Source: CAVVYV01 sp963818205 (GTDB lineage Bacteria > Actinomycetota > Thermoleophilia > Solirubrobacterales > 70-9). From it: a DNA stretch of 64,000 nucleotides. Positions within the stretch are counted from its first letter, which is position 1. Every line of letters begins with the position of its first letter. The translations under genes and the position numbers were made by a program. This document shows, one piece after another, positions 63,855 through 64,000 of this stretch. Under the pieces are notes generated by a model that was given only the letters and a program-made list of their open reading frames with translations, was not told the origin of the DNA and searched no databases. The stretch covers positions 124,001-188,000 of the forward strand of contig CAWFRG010000004.1 in NCBI GenBank assembly GCA_963818205.1. The letters are read 5' to 3'.

Positions 63855-64000
63855 GCGACCTGCTCCTCGCTCCAGACCCGCCAGGGCGGATCGCCGGTCT
63901 CCCAGAGGTCGTTCAGGAGGACCGCGTCCTTGTAGGTGTCCATGCAGTCCCAGAAGCCCCCGTGGCGGAAGGCCCGTAGCTCCCCATCGGCGGCGAGCCG
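63851..64000 (-). CDS. Sugar-1-phosphate cytidylyltransferase-like, C-terminal part only
   Basis: Only the last 49 codons are in the window, the rest lying beyond the right edge. They read GELRAFRHGGFWDCMDTYKDAVLLNDLW and end SEEQVA with a TGA that overlaps the CTG of the next gene. FWDCMDTYKD is the characteristic end of glucose-1-phosphate cytidylyltransferases (RfbF type). With the following dehydratase it would make CDP-4-keto-6-deoxyglucose, a precursor of dideoxy sugars in surface glycans. Confidence 0.75.
   Translation of the reverse strand, partial: RLAADGELRAFRHGGFWDCMDTYKDAVLLNDLWETGDPPWRVWSEEQVA

Overview
The window looks like a chromosomal segment of a high-GC actinobacterium (I estimate about 70 percent GC by eye). 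The actinobacterial integration host factor mIHF, RNase J, MurT/GatD and several leaderless-looking promoters support this. A PyrK-PyrD (class 1B) dihydroorotate dehydrogenase and the DapL lysine branch, rather than the PyrD2/DapC set of mycobacteria and streptomycetes, suggest a deep-branching lineage such as Thermoleophilia/Solirubrobacterales. That placement is inference. Almost everything is housekeeping. I see no prophage, integrase, transposase or CRISPR array; the one recognisable mobile element is an intein in RecA.

Layout. 1-1.7 kb: a hydrolase and a peroxiredoxin, with a methyltransferase divergent to them. 1.7-5.6 kb (+): a coupled operon of lipid kinase, murT, methyltransferase and gatD, for lipid II amidation. 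5.7-7.8 kb: lemA, a deletion scar joining an MFS transporter start to an alcohol dehydrogenase end, and an ECF sigma factor with a SnoaL domain. 7.9-18.9 kb (-): thpR, recA (with intein), recX, a cupredoxin, a small HTH gene, miaB, miaA, dapF, dapL, hflX and dut. 19-20.7 kb (+): two hydrolases. 20.7-30.2 kb: cinA, ftsK, a two-component system (+), then rnj, dapA and dapB. 30.4-47.7 kb (-): one long information-processing block (gmk, rpoZ, coaBC, TPR, dtd, DUF1461, rimP, nusA, infB, DUF503, rbfA, nrnA, truB, ribF, rpsO, a three-gene redox insert, pnp, M16 peptidase). 47.9-57.9 kb (-): the pyrimidine operon pyrR-pyrB-pyrC-(isochorismatase-like)-carA-carB-pyrK-pyrD, followed by mIHF. 58-64 kb: a hydrolase, RNase Z, tRNA-Arg(CCG), an M23 peptidase, a MASE1-SpoIIE phosphatase and the start of a nucleotide-sugar locus.

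How the genes work together. dapA, dapB, dapL and dapF in three places would supply DAP for lysine and peptidoglycan. MurT/GatD then amidates the peptidoglycan stem peptide. The DapF homologue has serine at both catalytic cysteine positions, so the final epimerisation step is open to question. The pyr operon appears to be controlled by PyrR binding a leader hairpin that hides its own ribosome binding site.

Two cautions on the sequence. First, at least ten genes carry single-base frameshifts, including pyrC, carA and pyrK of one operon, and they are dense at 34.5-35.2 kb and 54.4-55.3 kb. This looks more like consensus indel error than decay. Second, and separately, four conserved genes (truB, a sugar dehydratase, recX, miaB) have no ATG/GTG/TTG in the right place. 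In two of them the reading frame begins exactly at a CTG inside a CTGA stop/start overlap, which points to real CTG initiation.
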